A DNA stretch of 36,359 nt, taken from positions 1 through 36,359 of the forward strand of contig CAZIRB010000012.1 of assembly GCA_964541695.1 (NCBI GenBank), read 5' to 3'. Under the pieces are notes generated by a model. It had not been told where the DNA came from, searched no databases, and saw only the letters and a list, made by a program, of their open reading frames with translations. Shown here in pieces: positions 15,939 to 23,720 of this stretch (its first letter is position 1; each line of letters begins with the position of its first letter). The translations under genes were made by a program, and so were the position numbers. Source of the stretch: CAZKGE01 sp964541695 (GTDB lineage Bacteria; Bacillota; Clostridia; Christensenellales; CAG-138).

Positions 15939-17099
15939 TTACCGATACGTAATATTCACGGGGCTCTCCTCGGCGTTGTCGGGATGCATCGCGATCCACG
16001 TGCGGCCGGGCTGGAGCGTGACGACCTCGCCGCTGTCGAGCAGGTAGGTCGTGGGCTCCTCATACGACGGGCGCGACCAGGTGCCGGTCACGTGCTTGCC
16101 GTTGATGAAGTAATCGCACCGACCGGTGCCGGTCAGCTCGGCGTTGCGGCGGTCCTTGGCGTCGCCCGGAATGTCGCTGTACGAGATGTACTGCACGATC
16201 AGGTTCTGGACGGTGAGATCCTGCACCTGGTAGTTGGCGGTCTTGGGCGTTTTGCCGCTCGCGGTGGTGGGCATACGCGTCTTAAAGGCATACCCGTCCT
16301 GCTTGCGCGAGAGGAGGTTTGTGGCCGGATCAAAGGTAAACGTGATCTTGTCGTCCTCGGCCTGGCCGCGGTAGAAGAAGTTCAGCGTCACATGATCGAA
16401 CGCCTTGCCCTCGGCATAGTCGATCCCCTCCTGGAAATGGAAGCGGTCGGCGTACGGCGCGGGCTGGTAATCCGTATACATCGTGTCGACAATATCGGCG
16501 ATGTTCGCCATCAGCGTATGCTCGCTCTTCTTCCCGGTCTCCTTGGTGCGCCAGAACGACTTGCGGATCGCGGGGACCGAGCGCATGGCGTGGATGGCGA
16601 TCCAGTCCTTGTCGTAGGACGGGCCGCCGTAGCCCTCGTGGATATACATGCCCTGCCACTCCTGCTGCATCCGCATCAGATAGATGCGCGACGAGCGGAC
16701 GGGCCCGGCAAAGAGCGGGTAGGTGTCGTTGAACAGCGCCTGAAACCGCGTGATGGCGGTTTCGACGGCAAACTCATACACGATGTCCGCGGCGTTTAAC
16801 CCGACCTGCGGCCGCGCGCCGATCGAGTTCTCGATCGAGACGATCACGGGGCGGTAGTTCGGCGTAACCGACGGGTCCGCGGCCAGCGCGCCGCTGGTAA
16901 GCGAGCGCACCGCGGGCGTGGGCGTGGGCGTCGGCGTGGGCGTCGGGGTCGGCTCCGGCGTCGCGGTCGGCGTCGCCGTCACCGCGGCCATCGAGGCCGG
17001 TGTCGCCGCCGATTCGGTAAGCGTCTGTACCGCGGAGCAGCCGGCAAGGCACGCGCCGGCAAGGAGCGCGGCGGCAAACAGTGTCCAAACCTTTTTCAT
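15939..17099 (-). CDS. DUF3048 (YerB-type) lipoprotein
   Basis: 386 residues. The signal peptide ends in a lipobox LAGC (Cys21), then a low-complexity Thr/Pro tether with repeated PT pairs (about 43-62) that probably spans the wall. The DUF3048 body contains VSIENSIGARPQVGL, DIVYEF, AGPVRSSR and a C-terminal DUF3048_C part (GRCDYFINGKHVTGTWSR, TIVALHP-like TWIAMHPD). The family is widespread in Firmicutes; its biochemical role is not established. The start follows AAAGGA 11 bases upstream. It lies 75 bp after the cohesin-domain gene on the same strand, separated by a GC-rich palindrome (17141-17159) without a U-tract, so read-through is likely. Confidence 0.88.
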   Translation of the reverse strand: MKKVWTLFAAALLAGACLAGCSAVQTLTESAATPASMAAVTATPTATPEPTPTPTPTPTPTPAVRSLTSGALAADPSVTPNYRPVIVSIENSIGARPQVGLNAADIVYEFAVETAITRFQALFNDTYPLFAGPVRSSRIYLMRMQQEWQGMYIHEGYGGPSYDKDWIAIHAMRSVPAIRKSFWRTKETGKKSEHTLMANIADIVDTMYTDYQPAPYADRFHFQEGIDYAEGKAFDHVTLNFFYRGQAEDDKITFTFDPATNLLSRKQDGYAFKTRMPTTASGKTPKTANYQVQDLTVQNLIVQYISYSDIPGDAKDRRNAELTGTGRCDYFINGKHVTGTWSRPSYEEPTTYLLDSGEVVTLQPGRTWIAMHPDNAEESPVNITYR

Positions 17100-17174
17100 C
17101 GAACGAACAGTCCTTTCCTCATGTAAAGCAATGGTATCGCCGGCCGGGCAGCCCGGCCGAAGCGGGGCGTCCGG

Positions 17175-17909
17175 TCAGTCCTTCTTCTCAAAATGCGTGA
17201 TCAGCAGGATCGCGGCGGTCACGACCGCGAGCGCCGCGGCGGCAGCCGCCAATACCGGCAGCGCCGACACGACCGCGGAGGTCTGCTGCGCCTGCTCCGC
17301 GGGGCTTTCCTCCGCGGCGGCCGCGTCGTCCGCCGCGGCCGGGTCCGCAAGGACCGCGGGCATGGGCGTCTCGACGGGCACCGGCGTTTCGGCGATCCAC
17401 GGCGTCACATGCGCCGCGGGCAAAAGCCCGTCCGGCGCGGCGACGCCGCCGTCGGTAAGCAGAAAATACGCCTTGCTTTGCGCAAAATTGTTCTCCGGGT
17501 CCACAAGCGTGCCGCGCACGTCCGTCAGCGTCACCGCGCTGCCCGCGTCGTTAAGCACGCGCATCTCGAGCGTCAGCACCGTGCCGCTCGCGGTCAGGCC
17601 GTACGCGGAGATCGCCGCCACGCGCACGAGGCCGGCCTCCGACGGGTTCGAGATCAGAAACTCGCTTTCGAACACGTCGCCGTTTGCCAAACTGACAAAT
17701 TCGAGCACGGCCGGGTCGTAGTTGATCCGAAACTCCAGCGAGTCCAGCCCCTCGCAGTTTTCGATCGTGACGGGCAGGCTGACGGTGTCGCCCGCGGCGG
17801 CCTTCGTCGTCGCCACGGTCAGCGCCGCCTCGCCTTCCGCCTGGGCGGCGGACACGGCAAGCGTCAGAACCCATAGCGATAGCAGCAGTGCGGCGAATCC
17901 CTTTCTCAT
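17175..17909 (-). CDS. Membrane-anchored cohesin-domain protein
   Basis: 244 residues. A signal peptide (about 1-24, cleavage after AQA) is followed by a single cohesin-like domain (about 27-150). Landmarks are TKAAAGDTVSLPVTIENCEGL, FRINYDPAVLEFVS and the strand VLTLEMRVLNDAG. An Ala/Pro/Glu-rich linker leads to a C-terminal helix (about 213-238) with a short HFEKKD tail, so the domain sits outside the membrane. Cohesins bind dockerins, classically in cellulosomes, but single cohesins on non-cellulolytic bacteria are known. No dockerin or glycoside hydrolase is in the window. ATG 17909 has AGGA close by and GGAGG 12 bases upstream. Its promoter is at 17983-18011. Confidence 0.8.
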   Translation of the reverse strand: MRKGFAALLLSLWVLTLAVSAAQAEGEAALTVATTKAAAGDTVSLPVTIENCEGLDSLEFRINYDPAVLEFVSLANGDVFESEFLISNPSEAGLVRVAAISAYGLTASGTVLTLEMRVLNDAGSAVTLTDVRGTLVDPENNFAQSKAYFLLTDGGVAAPDGLLPAAHVTPWIAETPVPVETPMPAVLADPAAADDAAAAEESPAEQAQQTSAVVSALPVLAAAAAALAVVTAAILLITHFEKKD

Positions 17910-17982
17910 GCGTTCCTGCGTCCTCCGTCGGTCCGTTTTGGCGCGATCGCGCGCTCCGCGCACGGAGCCAGATTTCCTTGAC

Positions 17983-18011
17983 ATATTACAGCATTCAAAA
18001 AAATAAGTCAA
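17983..18011 (-). promoter_or_regulatory. Promoter of the cohesin-domain gene
   Basis: Minus-strand TTGACT (18011-18006), 17 bp, TAATAT (17988-17983). Near-consensus, in an AT-rich island. It predicts a leader of about 65 nt. Confidence 0.75.
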
Positions 18012-18081
18012 ACCGGCACAAAGGAAAAATAAGGCCGAACCGTTACGAGTGTGAAAACTTTTGTTCAACCCTGTGACGCGC

Positions 18082-18114
18082 AAAAAAAGAAGCGGCCGAT
18101 AACCGTGCCGCTTC
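18082..18114 (-). terminator. Intrinsic terminator after the small lipoprotein gene
   Basis: Minus-strand stem GAAGCGGC / GCCGCTTC (18114-18107 and 18096-18089) with a 10-nt loop, followed by seven T (18088-18082). It lies 19 bp after the stop. Confidence 0.92.
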
Positions 18115-18132
18115 AAATGCACGTGCGAACGC

Positions 18133-18579
18133 TTACTGTTTCGGCGTTGCGGACGTTTCGTTCATCAGCGTGCCGTCCGGCAGAATGTAGACGGTCTGCT
18201 CCGTGCCGTTCGTTTTGATGACGGCGGCATAGACCTGCTGATTATCCTGCATGGCGTGCTTGATGGACACGATCTCTGCATCCGGATACTTGTCCTCGAT
18301 CGCCTGCTTCAATTCGGGCACGTCCGTATCCTTGACCTCGGTTCCCTCCTTGAAGTTGGGAATCGTCGTCGTCTCCGTCCCAGTTCCCTCGCCAGTCGCG
18401 GGGGAGTTATCGGGCGAAGTCGAAGGCGCGACGCTCGGCGACGTCGTCATATCGGGCGTAGCCACCGGCTTCGCCGTAGGCGACGGAGTCGGCGTGACGG
18501 TCGTGCCTGCGCACGCGCAGCCTGCGAACATTGCCAGAGCAATCGATACGGCAAGCACCGGCAGAATTTTCCTCAACAT
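18133..18579 (-). CDS. Small lipoprotein with Thr/Pro/Ser tether
   Basis: 148 residues. Lipobox FAGC (Cys21), then a low-complexity Thr/Pro/Ser stretch to about residue 70. A compact C-terminal domain follows (KDTDVPELKQAIEDKYPD, QVYAAVIKTNG, QTVYILPDGTLMNE). I do not recognise this domain; the helix plus beta-hairpin pattern suggests a small PepSY-like or similar fold, which is a guess. An ATG at 18597 exists, but AAGGAGG sits between it and ATG 18579 with seven bases of spacing, so 18579 is the start. It lies 78 bp after the methyltransferase gene and ends at a strong terminator. Confidence 0.78.
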   Translation of the reverse strand: MLRKILPVLAVSIALAMFAGCACAGTTVTPTPSPTAKPVATPDMTTSPSVAPSTSPDNSPATGEGTGTETTTIPNFKEGTEVKDTDVPELKQAIEDKYPDAEIVSIKHAMQDNQQVYAAVIKTNGTEQTVYILPDGTLMNETSATPKQ

Positions 18580-18657
18580 ACATGATCCTCCTTCCATGAT
18601 GCCGTACGTGTTGATACGGCTGTGTTCGGAGGTTAGTATGTGAAGTTTACGGAAAAT

Positions 18658-19314
18658 TCATGTCCGGCGGTTCAAAAACATCAAATTTTCCATTTTCAGG
18701 CCAGGTTTTCCAAGTTTTCTGGCCTCAATCAGCGCTAGATACGGCGCTTTTTGTTCGTTTGCCGCGACGAGCCGCAAGCGTTTGGGCTCGAGCCGCGCGC
18801 GGGAAAGCAGCGAGAATACGGGGCTTAGCAGCGCGCACGGATAGCTGAGAAACAACGGTCCGCCGTTATTTAAAAGCTGAAACGCCGCCGCAAAAAACGG
18901 CTCGAGCGCGTCCGCGTGGCGCGAAAGCGCGCGCGCCTCGTCCGGGCTTCTCTCGCCTGCGCGGAAATACGGCGGGTTGCAGACCGCCGCCGAAAACGTC
19001 CCGCGGCCCAGGGCGGCCGGCGCGTCGGCAACGTCCATGCAGAAAAACGGGATGTCCTGCGCGTTCATCGCGGCCGAGCGCGCGGCAAGCTCGCACAGCG
19101 CCCTCTGTTTTTCGACGCCGACAAAGCGCGCGCCCGTCTTAGCCTGCCCCAATATCGACACGACGCCGCTTCCGGAACCAAGGTCGACCACGCGGCCGCC
19201 GGGCTTTGCGCGCAAAAAGTTAGCAAGCAGCACGGCGTCCGCCGTAAAGCACGGCAGCTCCGGATCCTGAATAATGCGCAGGCCTTTATATTGCAGATCG
19301 TCGACGCGTTCCAT
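18658..19314 (-). CDS. TrmN6-like tRNA (adenine-N6) methyltransferase
   Basis: 218 residues, class I SAM-dependent. The SAM loop is VVDLGSGSGVVS (43-54) and the catalytic amino-methylating motif is NPPY (113-116, CNPPYF). The N-terminal opening (ERVDDLQYKGLRIIQ) and FTADAVLLANF are typical of tRNA1(Val) A37 N6-methyltransferase relatives (COG4123) in Firmicutes. The -10 box TATAAT ends eight bases before the ATG and no Shine-Dalgarno is present, so the mRNA is probably leaderless or nearly so. Confidence 0.87.
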   Translation of the reverse strand: MERVDDLQYKGLRIIQDPELPCFTADAVLLANFLRAKPGGRVVDLGSGSGVVSILGQAKTGARFVGVEKQRALCELAARSAAMNAQDIPFFCMDVADAPAALGRGTFSAAVCNPPYFRAGERSPDEARALSRHADALEPFFAAAFQLLNNGGPLFLSYPCALLSPVFSLLSRARLEPKRLRLVAANEQKAPYLALIEARKLGKPGLKMENLMFLNRRT

Positions 19315-19322
19315 ACGAAAAG

Positions 19323-19331
19323 ATTATACCA
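19323..19331 (-). promoter_or_regulatory. Extended -10 promoter of the TrmN6-like gene
   Basis: Minus-strand TGG-TATAAT (19331-19323) with a perfect -10 hexamer and TGn extension. Eight bases separate it from the ATG, which places the transcription start within about two bases of the codon. Confidence 0.65.
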
Positions 19332-19399
19332 CGGGCCGCGCGGTATAAGCATGCCGCAACGCGCGGCAAAACGCGGCTGTGGCGGGCGCGGCGCGCGCG

Positions 19400-19408
19400 T
19401 GCTATACT
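19400..19408 (+). promoter_or_regulatory. Extended -10 promoter of the NusG-domain-II gene
   Basis: TGC-TATACT (19400-19408), then seven bases (TTTTAAT) to the ATG. No -35 match and no Shine-Dalgarno sequence, so a leaderless transcript is predicted. Confidence 0.62.
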
Positions 19409-19415
19409 TTTTAAT

Positions 19416-19763
19416 ATGAAAAAACTCGACGGCCTCGTCATCGCCATCGTCATCGCGCTCTCGCTGCTGCCGCTGCCGTTCCTGTTCCCGAGAGGCGGCG
19501 CGGGCACGGTGGTCGTCACCGTGCGCGGCGCGGAGATCTACCGCGGGAGCCTTTCGGCCGACGCGGTGATCGTCACGCCGGACGGCGGCAACACGATCAC
19601 GGTAAAGGACGGCGCGGTCACGATGACGGCGGCCTCGTGCCCGGACGGGCTCTGCCTCGCCGCGGGGCCCGCCAGGCCCGGCAAGCCCGTCGTATGCCTG
19701 CCCAACGGCGTGGTCGTCGCCATAGAAGCCGCAAAGGAGACCACCGATGCGATCGCGTATTAG
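19416..19763 (+). CDS. NusG domain II-containing membrane-anchored protein
   Basis: 115 residues. One N-terminal membrane helix (about 6-25) is followed by a single beta-rich NusG_II domain facing outside (VVVTVRGAEIYRGSL, TVKDGAVTMTAASCPDGLC, PVVCLPNGVVVAI). The ASCPDGLC and later VCLPNG segments with conserved Cys are typical of this family. The domain is unrelated in role to the transcription factor NusG. The gene overlaps the downstream Gx-transporter gene by 17 bp. This pairing resembles EetA-EetB of flavin-based extracellular electron transfer loci and flavinylation gene clusters, but no FMN-binding, ApbE or Ndh2 gene is visible here. Confidence 0.82.
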   Translation: MKKLDGLVIAIVIALSLLPLPFLFPRGGAGTVVVTVRGAEIYRGSLSADAVIVTPDGGNTITVKDGAVTMTAASCPDGLCLAAGPARPGKPVVCLPNGVVVAIEAAKETTDAIAY

Positions 19764-20027
19764 CGCCGCGCGCCTTGCGATCACCGCCATGCTCGTGGCC
19801 ATGGCGCTCGCCGCGCAGTATCTCGAGAGCCTGCTGCCGCCGCTCGTGCCCGGCGTGCCGGTCAAAATTGGCCTTGCCAACGTGTTCACGCTGTTCGCGT
19901 TTTTGCGGCTCGGCAGGACGGACGCGCTGGTCGTGTCCGTGCTGCGCGCGCTGCTGTTTCTGCTCGTCACCGGCGCGGTCTCCGGCGGCATCTACGCGCT
20001 GTGCGGCACGGCGCTCGGATTTATCGC
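19747..20027 (+). CDS. Gx transporter / heptaprenyl diphosphate synthase component I family (3' end in gap)
   Basis: The first 93 residues are visible before the run of N. They contain RISAARLAITAMLVAMALA, then PGVPVKIGLANVFTLFAF and a further hydrophobic helix, matching the Hpre_diP_synt_I/Gx transporter family, an ECF-S-like membrane protein of about 170 residues. So roughly half is missing. The ATG has AAAGGAG seven bases upstream, inside the preceding gene. The family name is historical; the real substrate is not settled, and related proteins (EetB) act in electron-transfer loci. Confidence 0.8.
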
Positions 20028-20127
20028 NNNNNNNNNNNNNNNNNNNNNNNNNNNNNNNNNNNNNNNNNNNNNNNNNNNNNNNNNNNNNNNNNNNNNNNNN
20101 NNNNNNNNNNNNNNNNNNNNNNNNNNN
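20028..20127. other. Scaffold gap of unknown content
   Basis: 100 N. Unlike the first gap, the two flanks share no sequence, so real DNA is missing. It hides the C-termini of two convergent genes (Gx transporter and SpoIID). The true length is unknown. Confidence 0.95.
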
Positions 20128-20732
20128 AGGTTGTTCGTGCCGCTCTCGTTCGTGCTCATCACGGACACGAGGTACGGCTTTGCCGACGAGAACGCATCCT
20201 CGGCGTTTTCGGTCCGGCCGCCGGAGCTGCTGTGGTAGAGCGCCTCGACGAGCTCGCCGTTGTAGACGAGCACCTCCGCGCTCGTCCCTTTCACCGCGTT
20301 CTCGATGCGCGAAAGATTGTCCTCATACGCGCCGTCCCACTTTGTACGCATGCGCGCGTCCGACAAAAACGCCTGACAGCACGCGCTGTCCGTACAAACG
20401 TCGCTTCCGTGCCGCTTGCAGCCGCCGTGCGCGCGCTTGAACAGCGTGTACGTGCGCGCCGCAACCGCCTGCGCCTTGAGCGCCTCGGGGTGGAACGTGA
20501 CGGGCATCTCCGCCGCGACGACGCCGACGAGGTAGGTCTCGAGCGGCACCTCGACGATCCTGTCCTCGCGGTGGTCGTAGACGTTCAGCATGACCTGCGA
20601 CGCGTCGGGCTCCGTTTCCGCCGCGGGCGCAGGCGGACCGCAGCGCGCGATGATATAGCCGCGCGCCACCGCGATCACGATGGCCAGCAGCGTCGCAAGT
20701 ATCAGCACGATGTCCCAGCGAACGCGGCGCAT
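20128..20732 (-). CDS. spoIID: Stage II sporulation protein D (3' end in gap)
   Basis: About 201 residues are visible, with the C-terminus lost in the gap. An N-terminal membrane helix (about 7-28) precedes the SpoIID lytic domain. The catalytic Glu75 lies in VVAAEMPVTFHPEALKAQAVAARTY. A Cys/His cluster (Cys105, His108, Cys113, Cys118, Cys119 in GGCKRHGSDVC and SACCQAF) matches the metal-binding segment known in clostridial SpoIID. It cleaves peptidoglycan glycan strands during engulfment, so the organism probably sporulates or descends from a sporulator. The ATG at 20732 follows GGGAGGGAG. TATAGT at 20760-20755 may be its -10; I could not find a convincing sigma-E promoter. Confidence 0.88.
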
Positions 20733-20783
20733 GCGCTCCCTCCCCGCAATTGCTACTATATTATTTCCTTTTTGCGGCCTCCA

Positions 20784-20792
20784 TGCTAAAAT
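20784..20792 (+). promoter_or_regulatory. Extended -10 promoter of the dnaD operon
   Basis: TGC-TAAAAT (20784-20792), 10 bp before the ATG at 20803. A leader of only a few bases is predicted. It is back to back with the spoIID promoter region. Confidence 0.45.
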
Positions 20793-20802
20793 ACAGGGTA
20801 GT

Positions 20803-21978
20803 ATGATCTGTCGTTTTGAGCAGGGCGCGGCAAAAGCCGAGTTTACGCCCGTCGACAACCGATTTTTGGCGGACTACATGCCGCGCGCGGTCGGCCTGCA
20901 CGTGCAGGTCTATCTGTACGGCCTGATGCAGTGCTATTTCCCGTCGATGCGCGACATCTCCGTCGGCGAGGCGCTCGGACTCTCGCCCGACGCGGTGCGG
21001 ACCGCGTTCCTTTACTGGCAGGAGCAGGGGCTCGTGCGCATCGCTTCGGACGAGCCGCTCACGGTCGAATACCGGCCGCTCGGCCAAACGGAGCGCGCCG
21101 AGACGACGCCGTACAAGTACGCAAACCTCGTGCGCTCGCTCAATACATTGACCGCGCCGCGCCAGTTCGGCATGCGCGAGCTTGCCGGCGTGTACGAATG
21201 GATCGAGCTGTACCACCTCACCGAGGGCGCGGTGCTCGCGCTCGTTTCCTACTGCCTCGAGAAGAAGCGCAACTGCCCCGTTGCCTACATGTCCGCCGTC
21301 GCGCGCACCTGGATGGAAGCGGGCGTGTCCACGCAGGAGGAGGCGCTCGCCTACATCGCGGACGCGGACGCGCTCGTGTCCGGAGCCGGCCGCATACTCA
21401 AGTCCTGGCGCTACCGCAGGCCGCCGACGGAGGACGAGACCGCGCGATACCGCAAATGGACGCGCGAGTGGGGCTTTACGGACGAGGCCATCGCCGCGGT
21501 ATTGCCGCGCATGTCGCGCGCCGGCACCCCAAACTTCGAACGGCTTGACGAGATGCTCGCAGAGTTGCACGCGCAGGGCGTGTCGAGCGCGTCCGGCGTC
21601 GCGCTGCAGGAGGCCGAGCAGGGCGCAAAGCGCGAGTTTGCCAAGACGCTGTTCGCGCTCGCCGGCAAGGCCGAGCCGCCGACGCTGTCGCACATCAACC
21701 AGCTCGCCATGTACGTGGACGATTTCCATATGCCGCCGGAGCTTCTGCGCTTTGCCGCGACACTCTCGCGCGGCGCGAACGAGCCGTTCGGCCGCATGAA
21801 AAAGCTGCTCAACACGTGGCGCGCCGCGAACATTTCCACGATCGAGGCCGCCGAAACGTTCGAGGCCGCGGCGGCAAAGGCGGAACCCGCCGTCAAGGGC
21901 AGGCCGCAGACAAAGCCGAAGTACACGGAGGAGGAACTGTCGAAGCTGCTCGTGAATCTAGACGAGGACATCGAATGA
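20803..21978 (+). CDS. dnaD: DnaD-domain replication protein
   Basis: 391 residues. The N-terminal winged helix (MPRAVGLHVQVYLYGL, then ISVGEALGLSPDAVRTAFLYWQEQGLV) is followed by two DnaB2/DnaD-type helical domains. The first is RELAGVYEWIELYHLTEGAVLALVSYCLEKK; the second lies near 300-360 and ends PFGRMKKLLNTW. The tail TEEELSKLLVNLDEDIE is acidic. It helps load the replicative helicase at initiation or restart. Having two DnaD domains is typical of clostridial proteins that combine DnaD and DnaB roles. Its stop overlaps the next ATG (ATGA), coupling it to the helicase loader. Confidence 0.85.
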   Translation: MICRFEQGAAKAEFTPVDNRFLADYMPRAVGLHVQVYLYGLMQCYFPSMRDISVGEALGLSPDAVRTAFLYWQEQGLVRIASDEPLTVEYRPLGQTERAETTPYKYANLVRSLNTLTAPRQFGMRELAGVYEWIELYHLTEGAVLALVSYCLEKKRNCPVAYMSAVARTWMEAGVSTQEEALAYIADADALVSGAGRILKSWRYRRPPTEDETARYRKWTREWGFTDEAIAAVLPRMSRAGTPNFERLDEMLAELHAQGVSSASGVALQEAEQGAKREFAKTLFALAGKAEPPTLSHINQLAMYVDDFHMPPELLRFAATLSRGANEPFGRMKKLLNTWRAANISTIEAAETFEAAAAKAEPAVKGRPQTKPKYTEEELSKLLVNLDEDIE

Positions 21979-22889
21979 ACAAGGAGCTTGCCCGCCTCTA
22001 CGACCGTATACACGCCGAGGAGCTCGCCGCGCTCGCCAAGCGCACGCGCGAGGCGTTTTCGCGCGCGCCGGAGCTTGCCGCGCTCGCCGACGAGCGGCGC
22101 GGCGTCCTCTCCGCCGTGGGCGCGGGGGCGCTCTCGGCCGCGGACGGCAAAAAGGCGCTTATCGGCATATCGGGCAGGGAGCGCGCCGCGCTGCTGCGCT
22201 GCGGCCTGCCGGACGATTATCTCGAGCTCCGCTTCCGCTGCGCGCGCTGCCGCGACACGGGCTATCTCGACGAGCTCCGCCAGAAGCCCTGCGCCTGCCA
22301 GCTGACATACGCCGCGCGGCGGAGCGCGTACGGCGCGATCAACGAGCGCGAGACGTTCGAGGCGTTCTCCGAGCACGTCTATCCCGACGAAACGCAAAAA
22401 AAACAGGCGCTGCGCGCAAAGTCGCTGTGCGAAACATACGCCGAAGCGCTGCCGCGGCCCGAGAAGCCGAACCTGTTCATCATGGGTGGCAACGGCCTGG
22501 GCAAAACGTACCTGGCCAACGCAATCGCGCACCGTGCGCTCTCCCGCGGCGTCGACGCGCACCTCGTGACGGCCTACCGCTTCACGCAGGACGTGCTGTC
22601 CGACATCCGCCAGAACACGGACAACGCGCGCCGCTGCCAGTACGCGGAGCTGTTCGTGCTCGACGACCTCGGCAGCGAGCCCGTGATCCCGAACGTGTCC
22701 AACGAGTGGCTGTTCGCCGTCGTCAACGAGCGCGCCTCGTTCGCGCGGCCGACGATCATCGTGACAAACCTCGGCTTCGAATCGCTGCAGGCGCGCTACG
22801 GCGACCGGCTCGTGTCGCGCTTTGTCGACCAGTCGCGCACAAACATGCTGCGGCTGACCGGCAGGGACCTGAGGCAAATGAAATGCTGA
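21975..22889 (+). CDS. dnaC: DnaC/DnaI-type helicase loader ATPase
   Basis: 304 residues. The N-terminal helical part has a zinc-type cluster (Cys89, Cys92, Cys106, Cys108 in RCARCRDTGY and KPCACQ). The AAA+ core has Walker A GGNGLGKT (171-178), Walker B LFVLDDLG and the TNL sensor-like segment IIVTNLGFESL. It loads the replicative helicase onto DNA together with the DnaD-type protein encoded just upstream. ATG overlaps on both sides (ATGA with dnaD; 7 bp with rsmI) show a tight operon. Confidence 0.92.
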   Translation: MNKELARLYDRIHAEELAALAKRTREAFSRAPELAALADERRGVLSAVGAGALSAADGKKALIGISGRERAALLRCGLPDDYLELRFRCARCRDTGYLDELRQKPCACQLTYAARRSAYGAINERETFEAFSEHVYPDETQKKQALRAKSLCETYAEALPRPEKPNLFIMGGNGLGKTYLANAIAHRALSRGVDAHLVTAYRFTQDVLSDIRQNTDNARRCQYAELFVLDDLGSEPVIPNVSNEWLFAVVNERASFARPTIIVTNLGFESLQARYGDRLVSRFVDQSRTNMLRLTGRDLRQMKC

Positions 22890-23716
22890 TGCTGTGCGCC
22901 AGCCCCATCGGGAACCTTTCGGACATTACGCTGCGCGTGCTCGACGCGCTGAAAAGCTGCGACATAATCTTCTGCGAGGACACGCGAAGGTCGGTCCAGC
23001 TCCTCAACCATTTCGGCATCCATAAGCCGCTCGTTAGCTGCCACGCGCACAACGAGCGGGAGCGCGCCGCGGAGCTCGTCGGGCTGTTGTCCGCCGGCAG
23101 GACCGTCTGCTACCTCTCCGACGCGGGCATGCCGGGCATATCGGACCCGGGGGCCGCGCTCGTTTCCGCGTGCATCGAACACAATCTGCCGTACACCGTG
23201 CTGCCCGGCGCGTCGGCCGTGCTGACCGCCGCCGTGCTCTCGGGGCTGCCCTGCGGGACGTTCACGTTCTACGGCTTTCTGCCGCGCGCGGGGAAAGCGC
23301 GGAAGGAGGCGCTCGCCGAGATCGGCCGCTGCCGTCATCTCGCGCTCCTGTACGAGAGCCCGCACCGCGTACGGGACACGCTTTCGGCGCTGCTTGAGGC
23401 GCTCGGGGACTGCGACGCCGCCGTGCTGCGCGAGCTGACAAAAAAGTTTGAGACCGCGGAGCTCGGCAAGCTCTCCGCTTTGATCGCCCGCTTTGCCGAG
23501 GAGCCGCGCGGGGAGTGCGTGATCGCGGTTGACTGCGCCTCGCGGCGGCAGGCCGCGCCCGCGCAGGACGCGGTTTGTTCGCTCGACGCGGCGATCGGGA
23601 AAGCGCTCGCGTCCGGCCTGTCCGTCAAGGACGCGGCAAAGGTCGCCGCGGACGCGCTCACCGTGCCAAAGAAGCAGGCGTACGCGCGCGCGCTGCAGCT
23701 GAAACAGGAGGGGTAA
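22883..23716 (+). CDS. rsmI: 16S rRNA 2'-O-ribose methyltransferase RsmI
   Basis: 277 residues, the usual length. Tetrapyrrole-methylase fold with CASPIGNLSDITLR (5-18), IFCEDTRRSVQLLNHFGI, SDAGMPGISDPG and PGASAVLTA, all hallmarks of RsmI, which modifies C1402 of 16S rRNA. Two starts are possible, ATG 22883 and ATG 22889; GAGG eight bases before the first favours 22883. It overlaps dnaC by 7 bp and is followed four bases later by the dtxR-like gene. Confidence 0.93.
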   Translation: MLMLCASPIGNLSDITLRVLDALKSCDIIFCEDTRRSVQLLNHFGIHKPLVSCHAHNERERAAELVGLLSAGRTVCYLSDAGMPGISDPGAALVSACIEHNLPYTVLPGASAVLTAAVLSGLPCGTFTFYGFLPRAGKARKEALAEIGRCRHLALLYESPHRVRDTLSALLEALGDCDAAVLRELTKKFETAELGKLSALIARFAEEPRGECVIAVDCASRRQAAPAQDAVCSLDAAIGKALASGLSVKDAAKVAADALTVPKKQAYARALQLKQEG

Positions 23717-23720
23717 GCGT

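Noticed and set aside
17141..17159. GC-rich palindrome CGGCCGGGC/GCCCGGCCG as a terminator of the cohesin gene
   Set aside because: One-base centre and no U-tract on either strand; read-through into the DUF3048 gene is more likely.
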